From UBA6019 sp036564345 (GTDB taxonomy: Bacteria; Chloroflexota; Dormibacteria; Dormibacterales; Dormibacteraceae), in contig DATCOZ010000219.1 of the NCBI GenBank assembly GCA_036564345.1, positions 1 to 17,336 of the forward strand: 17,336 bases of DNA, read 5' to 3'. Numbering within the stretch: the first letter of the stretch is position 1; each line of letters opens with the position of its first letter. Shown one piece after another: positions 13,336-17,336 of the stretch. The notes under the pieces were generated by a model that saw nothing but the letters and a program-made list of their open reading frames with translations, ran no database searches and was not told the DNA's origin. A program made the position numbers and the translations under genes.

Positions 13336-13497
13336 ATGGACTTCATCCGCTGCTGGCTGTTTCACAGGACAACCTGGACGATCCTGATCCCCGGCATCCT
13401 GCCCGGCAATCTCGACGCGGTCGCCTACTGCCCTACCTGTGACGCCGGTCGCGGCCACCGCCAGGTGGCGCTGATCCCAACCCAGAGCCGCTCCTAA
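13336..13497 (+). CDS. Possible 53-residue protein with C-H-CxxC set
   Basis: A short frame between the globin and MFS genes. It starts MDFIRCWLFHRTTW and contains Cys6, His10 and AYCPTCDAG with Cys32 and Cys35, a plausible zinc-binding set, around a hydrophobic turn. It has ATG, a -10-like box 9 bases before it, and fills an otherwise empty 270-base gap. There is no Shine-Dalgarno sequence and no recognised family. A - strand ORF covering the same place (13285-13590) is an alternative but lacks any recognisable feature. It ends 43 bases before the MFS start. Confidence 0.4.
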   Translation: MDFIRCWLFHRTTWTILIPGILPGNLDAVAYCPTCDAGRGHRQVALIPTQSRS

Positions 13498-13540
13498 CCA
13501 GAGATCGCCCGGGCCACCCCGCCGAGCCGGCGGGGAATTA

Positions 13541-14830
13541 TTGCAAGCTTTCCAGTCGGTGGCTTCCCGGAGGCTCTTCGTCGACATCACGCCGCTCCGG
13601 GAGTCGCGCGACTACCGGCTGCTCTGGCTGTCCCAGCTGGCGACGAGCGGCGGTCGCCAGATCGTCATCGTCGCGGTTCCGTACCAGGTCTACCTGCTGA
13701 CCCATTCATCGCTCGCGGTCGGCCTCCTGGGCCTGTTCCAGGCGGTCCCGATCGTCGTCGCCGGCCTCTACGGCGGGGCGCTGGCGGACCGTTTCGACCG
13801 TCGCCGCCTGCAGCTGATCGGGAAGTGCCTGGTCGCCCTCTCCTCGCTCCTGCTGGCGGTCGGCGCCATCGGGCTCCGGGCGCCGGTTTGGTTCGTCTTC
13901 CTCGTCGTCGCCTTCGCCGCGGCGGCCTCGACGGTCGACCAGTCAGCCCGCGCGGCGACGGTGCCGCGGCTCGTCTCGCGGCGCTTGCTGCCCTCGGCGA
14001 TGTCGCTCGGCCAGGTGCTGTTCCAGACCTCCGCGATCGTCGGGCCCGCGCTTGCGGGTCTCATCCTGGCCCGGGCCGGAGTCACCTGGGCGTACCTGGT
14101 CGACGTCGCCTGCTTCCTCCCCGGCGTGCTCCTGGTCAGCCGGATCACGCCCCAGCCGCCCCTCGCCGACCACGGCGTGGTGCTCGACTGGCGTGCGCCC
14201 GCCGAAGCGCTCCGTCACGTCCGCCGCAACCGGCTCCTGCTCGGGATCTTCTCCGCCGACCTGATCGCGATGATCTTCGGGATGCCCACGGCGGTGTTCC
14301 CGGCGTTGGCTCTCAGCGTGTTCCGGATCGGCGCCGGCGGGCTGGGCCTTCTCTACGCCGCCCCGGCGGCGGGGGCCCTGATCGGCTCGCTCTTCTCGGG
14401 CTGGGTGCGAGGCGTGCGCCGGCAGGGTCTTGCCGTCTTCGTGGCCATCGCGGTCTGGGGGGCGGCGATCGCCGGGTTCGGGCTGGCGGGACGGGCGCTC
14501 TGGATCGGCCTGCCGCTGCTCGCCCTGGCCGGTGGCGCCGACCTGGTCAGCGCCATCTTCCGGAGCACCATCCTGCAGCTCTCCATACCGGACAACCTGC
14601 GGGGGCGGATGAGCGCGTTCCAGCTCATGGTGGTGACGACGGGCCCCCGCCTGGGCGACCTCGAGGCGGGCGCGGTGGCCGCGCTCGTCAACCCGGTCTT
14701 CTCAGTCGTGTCCGGTGGCGTCGCCTGCATCGCTGGCATCGCCCTGCTCGCCATGGCGATGCCCGAGATGCGCCGGCAGCGCGCGGCCGACGAAGATCAT
14801 CCGGCGGTGAAGGCGGTCGCGAGCCCTTAA
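13541..14830 (+). CDS. MFS exporter, EntS/DHA3-like
   Basis: 429-residue integral membrane protein with about 12 spans. After a short cytosolic N-terminus (FRESRDYRLLWLSQLATSGG-like) comes a first span, then motif A, GALADRFDRRRL, at 79-90 in the loop between spans 2 and 3. A central loop (about 200-225) separates the halves. The layout is that of EntS/DHA3 drug or siderophore exporters; the substrate is unknown and proton antiport is assumed from the family. TTG at 13541 has GGGGAA about 5 bases upstream, better than GTG at 13559. Its stop codon shares the palindrome TTAA with the stop of the converging FKBP gene. Confidence 0.9.
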   Translation: MQAFQSVASRRLFVDITPLRESRDYRLLWLSQLATSGGRQIVIVAVPYQVYLLTHSSLAVGLLGLFQAVPIVVAGLYGGALADRFDRRRLQLIGKCLVALSSLLLAVGAIGLRAPVWFVFLVVAFAAAASTVDQSARAATVPRLVSRRLLPSAMSLGQVLFQTSAIVGPALAGLILARAGVTWAYLVDVACFLPGVLLVSRITPQPPLADHGVVLDWRAPAEALRHVRRNRLLLGIFSADLIAMIFGMPTAVFPALALSVFRIGAGGLGLLYAAPAAGALIGSLFSGWVRGVRRQGLAVFVAIAVWGAAIAGFGLAGRALWIGLPLLALAGGADLVSAIFRSTILQLSIPDNLRGRMSAFQLMVVTTGPRLGDLEAGAVAALVNPVFSVVSGGVACIAGIALLAMAMPEMRRQRAADEDHPAVKAVASP

Positions 14831-15192
14831 CCGACTTCCAGCAGCTCGACCGCGAACACCAGCGTCGCACCGGCCGGGATCGGTCCGACCCCGCGTTCGC
14901 CGTAGCCGAGGCCGGCCGGGATGACCAGCTTCCGCCGGCCGCCGACCTTCATTCCGGCCACACCCTCGTCCCAGCCCTTGATCACCTGGCCGGCGCCGAG
15001 GCCGAAGCGAAAGGGCTGGCCGCGGTCGCGCGAGCTGTCGAATTTCTTGCCGTCGGTGAGCCACCCGGTGTAGTGGACCGTCACGCTCTTGCCGGCCGCC
15101 GCTTCGGCGCCGCTGCCCAACTGCGTCTCGATGTACTGGAGGCCCGAGAGTGTCGTCTGGGCCTCGCCCGTCTCGTTGAAATCGTCACTCAT
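14827..15192 (-). CDS. FKBP-type peptidyl-prolyl cis-trans isomerase
   Basis: 121 residues, a single FKBP domain that catalyses prolyl isomerisation during protein folding. Motifs: VTVHYTGWL (37-45), FDSSRDRG (51-58), VIKGWDEGVAGM (70-81), IPAGLGYG (91-98) and the final strand PAGATLVFAVELL. No signal peptide, so cytosolic. ATG at 15192 has TAGGGT exactly 7 bases upstream, predicting a leaderless mRNA. It diverges from gnd with only 26 bases between the two start codons, and converges with the MFS gene at TTAA. Confidence 0.96.
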   Translation of the reverse strand: MSDDFNETGEAQTTLSGLQYIETQLGSGAEAAAGKSVTVHYTGWLTDGKKFDSSRDRGQPFRFGLGAGQVIKGWDEGVAGMKVGGRRKLVIPAGLGYGERGVGPIPAGATLVFAVELLEVG

Positions 15193-15199
15193 ATCGTTA

Positions 15200-15205
15200 A
15201 CCCTA
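15200..15205 (-). promoter_or_regulatory. -10 box TAGGGT of FKBP gene
   Basis: On the - strand TAGGGT is followed by TAACGAT and the ATG at 15192. Its last two base pairs are shared with the + strand TAGACT box of gnd. Confidence 0.5.
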
Positions 15206-15209
15206 GACT
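15204..15209 (+). promoter_or_regulatory. -10 box TAGACT of gnd
   Basis: TAGACT, then 9 bases and the ATG at 15219; a leader of about 2 bases is predicted. Same hexamer as before tRNA-Ser. A TTGAAA at 15176-15181 is 22 bases upstream, too far for a standard -35. Confidence 0.5.
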
Positions 15210-15218
15210 GACTCGCTG

Positions 15219-16643
15219 ATGGCGGGAGCTCGATTCGGGGTCATGGGATTGGCCGTGATGGGCGCGAACCTGGCTCGCAACGTCGCCTCTCGTGGCGTCC
15301 CGGTCGCCGTCTACAACCGCACCGCGGCGCGGACCGACGCCTTCATGGCCGAGCACGGGGCGGAGGGACGATTCACCCCCGCCCACAGCGTGCCCGAGTT
15401 CGTCGCGGCCATCGACCGGCCCCGCGCGATCCTGGTCATGGTCAAGGCCGGCTCGCCGGTCGACGAGGCGATCGCCGAGATCTCACCCCACCTCGAGGCG
15501 GGCGACATTCTGATCGACGGCGGCAACTCCTTCTTCGAGGACACGCGGCGCCGCTGCCGGGAGCTCGAGGACCGTGGCTTCCGCTACCTGGGCACCGGAG
15601 TGTCAGGTGGGGAGGAGGGGGCGCTGAAGGGCCCCAGCATCATGCCCGGCGGGACCGCCGAAGCATACGGGCAGGTGGAGGCGATCCTCACCTCGATCGC
15701 GGCCGACGTCGATGGCACGCCCTGCTGCACCTACATCGGCGCCGACGGCGCGGGCCACTACGTGAAGATGGTCCACAACGGCATCGAGTACGCCGACATC
15801 CAGCTCATCGCGGAGAGCTACGACCTGATGGCGCAGGCGCTCGGCCTCGGCCCCGCCGAGCAGGCGGCGATCTTCCGGGAGTGGAACCGCGGCGACCTCG
15901 ACTCCTACCTGATCCAGATCACCGCCGAGGTCCTCGACAAGCGCGACGCCGGCGGCGCGCCGCTGGTCGACTCGATCGTCGACGAGGCGGCCCAGAAAGG
16001 CACCGGGAAGTGGACGTCGCAATCGGCGCTCGACATCGGGATCCCGCTCACGGGCATCACCGAGGCGGTCTTCGCCCGCTTTCTGAGCGCACAGCGCAAG
16101 CAGCGCATCCACGCCTCCCGGGTGCTCGCGGGGCCGAACGGACACCGCCGGGGTGACGCTCAGCTGGTGGATGCCATCCGGGACGCGCTCTTCGCGTCCA
16201 AGGTGGTCGCCTACGCCCAGGGCTACGAGCAGATGACCCTGGCCGCGGCCGAGTACGGCTGGAAGCTGGACCTCGGCGCCATCTCGACGATCTGGCGGGG
16301 CGGCTGCATCATCCGGGCGCGCTTCCTGGATCGGATCAAGCAGGCCTACGCCGATGATCCCGAGCTCGCCAACCTGCTCCTGGCGCCCTACTTTCGCGAC
16401 GCGGTCGCCGGCGCCCAGGACGCCTGGCGAAGAGTAGTTACCGTGGCCGTCGAGATCGGGGTGCCGGTCCCTGCCTTCGCCTCGTCGCTGGCCTACTACG
16501 ACGGCTACCGGCGGGAGCGGAGCCCGGCCAACCTCATCCAGGGCCTCCGCGACTACTTCGGTGCCCACACCTACCGCCGGCTCGATCGGGAGGGGTCGTT
16601 CCACACCCGCTGGGCCCAGGACGGCTCCGAGATCGAGGCCTGA
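15219..16643 (+). CDS. gnd: 6-phosphogluconate dehydrogenase, decarboxylating (NADP+)
   Basis: Oxidatively decarboxylates 6-phosphogluconate to ribulose-5-phosphate, the third oxidative pentose-phosphate step. 474 residues, the long E. coli-type form. GLAVMGANLARN (10-21) is the dinucleotide fold; NRT at 33-35 fits NADP+ preference. GVSGGEEGALKGPSIMPGG (127-145) binds substrate, and KMVHNGIEY holds catalytic Lys183 and substrate-binding His186/Asn187. GTGKWT and the C-terminal DYFGAHTYRR follow. It is separate from the zwf operon but in the same direction, with its own promoter divergent from FKBP. The stop is 9 bases from the stop of the converging gene at 16653. Confidence 0.97.
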   Translation: MAGARFGVMGLAVMGANLARNVASRGVPVAVYNRTAARTDAFMAEHGAEGRFTPAHSVPEFVAAIDRPRAILVMVKAGSPVDEAIAEISPHLEAGDILIDGGNSFFEDTRRRCRELEDRGFRYLGTGVSGGEEGALKGPSIMPGGTAEAYGQVEAILTSIAADVDGTPCCTYIGADGAGHYVKMVHNGIEYADIQLIAESYDLMAQALGLGPAEQAAIFREWNRGDLDSYLIQITAEVLDKRDAGGAPLVDSIVDEAAQKGTGKWTSQSALDIGIPLTGITEAVFARFLSAQRKQRIHASRVLAGPNGHRRGDAQLVDAIRDALFASKVVAYAQGYEQMTLAAAEYGWKLDLGAISTIWRGGCIIRARFLDRIKQAYADDPELANLLLAPYFRDAVAGAQDAWRRVVTVAVEIGVPVPAFASSLAYYDGYRRERSPANLIQGLRDYFGAHTYRRLDREGSFHTRWAQDGSEIEA

Positions 16644-16652
16644 CCAGCCGCC

Positions 16653-17336
16653 TCAGCAGCCGCCGGCAGTGCCCAACAGGAGAGGAGTCGATGCCGCCAC
16701 GTCGGGGCCGCTGAGAGCGACCACCGCCACCTGTCCCTTCGCCGGCGGCACGGAGAGGGTCGAGTTGCCGTCGGTCGTGTTCCAGGTCCCGTCGGCAGTG
16801 ATCAGGCCGCCATTGAAGTCGGTGACGGCCGCCGTGCAGAGGTCGACCGTCTTGAACCTCCAGGTGACGTCGTGGGGGCTCCCGGCGACGGCGAAGGTGA
16901 TCACGACATTGAAGGTGCAGGACGCGCCGGGGGCGCAGCTGGCGCTGTTCGCCTTGAGGGCGACACTCTTGACCGAGCCGGCGGCGGCGGGGGCGAAGAC
17001 CGGGACCTGGCCGGGTGGCACGGAGGCGACGGCGGAGGGGGAGGCCTTGGGGGAAGCCTTGGGGGAAGCCTTGGGCGAGGCGGAGGCCGCGCCGGAGGGC
17101 GTCGCCGTGGGCTGCGCGGTCGCGGTGCCGGAGCTCCCGCCGAGGACGAGGCCGCGGGCGAACCAGCCGCCCAGGGCGAGCAGCAGGACGATCGCGAGGA
17201 CGCCCCCGATCAGCATCCAGTTCGGCCCATCGCCGCGTTCCTCCACGTAGTCCGCCGGCATCGGGCGGAGGGTTCGCTCCTCCCAGGAGCGGCGCGGCTC
17301 CGCCGCGACCGGGGCGGCCGGGGCAGGGGATGGGGC
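16653..17336 (-). CDS. Membrane-anchored protein with Ser/Pro/Lys linker, 5'-partial
   Basis: The frame stays open to the window edge, so the start may lie outside; ATG at 17261 (202 residues) is an in-window alternative, but the 25 codons before it (PAAPVAAEPRRSWEERTLRP) read as a natural Pro/Ala-rich cytosolic N-terminus. After MPADYVEERGDGPNW comes one membrane span (MLIGGVLAIVLLLALGGWFA) and then a low-complexity linker rich in Thr, Pro, Ala and Ser with repeated SPKA. The extracytoplasmic part (about 110 residues) is beta-rich with Cys pairs (CAPGASC, DLC, final GGC). Topology is type II, N-terminus inside. No family recognised; a surface or envelope role is inferred. Confidence 0.75.
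   Translation of the reverse strand, partial: APSPAPAAPVAAEPRRSWEERTLRPMPADYVEERGDGPNWMLIGGVLAIVLLLALGGWFARGLVLGGSSGTATAQPTATPSGAASASPKASPKASPKASPSAVASVPPGQVPVFAPAAAGSVKSVALKANSASCAPGASCTFNVVITFAVAGSPHDVTWRFKTVDLCTAAVTDFNGGLITADGTWNTTDGNSTLSVPPAKGQVAVVALSGPDVAASTPLLLGTAGGC
17041..17088 (-). repeat. 12-base tandem repeat in the linker
   Basis: Three close copies (GAGGCCTTGGGG, GAAGCCTTGGGG, GAAGCCTTGGGC) plus a diverged fourth, on the + strand. They encode the ASPK repeats of the linker. Copy number may vary between strains. Confidence 0.7.

Noticed and set aside
15176..15209. TTGAAA with TAGACT as a standard two-box gnd promoter
   Set aside because: The spacer is 22 bases, too long for normal sigma-70-type spacing; only the -10 box is kept.
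13825..15219. 464-residue + strand ORF
   Set aside because: Second-frame shadow of the MFS gene continuing antisense through FKBP; very Arg/Pro-rich and without domain signal.

Overview
This is a GC-rich bacterial chromosome segment. Most genes are tightly packed. The mix of an OpcA-type G6PDH assembly factor, an F420-type (DDN-like) nitroreductase, a group II truncated haemoglobin and many genes with a -10 box directly before the start codon points to a high-GC Terrabacteria lineage (Chloroflexota, Dormibacterota or Actinomycetota). The phylum cannot be fixed from this window alone.

Layout. (1) 1-4501: an overlapping pentose-phosphate operon on the + strand, zwf (5' end outside the window) - opcA - pgl - rpe - rpiA. 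It turns glucose-6-phosphate into 6-phosphogluconate and interconverts the pentose phosphates. (2) 4540-4628: tRNA-Ser(GGA) with its own -10 box. (3) 4858-5853: an SRPBCC-GNAT fusion protein. (4) 5854-6214: a gene-poor, repeat- and hairpin-rich stretch with a decayed coding remnant. (5) 6215-9912, - strand: a small alpha/beta-barrel-like protein, a secreted protein with two similar halves, and a large membrane spermidine-synthase-like protein. (6) 10008-10445, - strand: a VOC/glyoxalase protein, then about 340 bases of inverted repeats and a dispersed repeat. (7) 10785-12723, + strand: a Kelch-repeat protein whose lipoprotein signal lies in another frame, a DUF6941-like protein and a DDN-like nitroreductase. 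(8) 12883-14830, + strand: truncated haemoglobin, a possible 53-residue CxxC protein and an MFS exporter. (9) 14827-15192, - strand: an FKBP-type prolyl isomerase, divergent from (10) gnd at 15219-16643, the third oxidative pentose-phosphate enzyme, set apart from the zwf operon. (11) 16653-17336, - strand: a membrane-anchored protein with a Pro/Ala/Ser/Lys linker, 5' end outside the window.

I found no defence system, CRISPR array, intact transposase or phage gene. The most unusual signals are: a repeated TANNNT box 6-12 bases before start codons, implying leaderless or near-leaderless mRNAs; two -10 boxes sharing bases between FKBP and gnd; apparent ATC start codons for pgl and rpiA; Gln in place of a metal-ligand His in the ribulose-phosphate epimerase; a frame break between lipobox and Kelch domain; and a three-copy dispersed repeat that may be scars of insertion-sequence ends. 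Statements about promoters, starts and mobile-element origin are inferences from reading the sequence; no database search was run.
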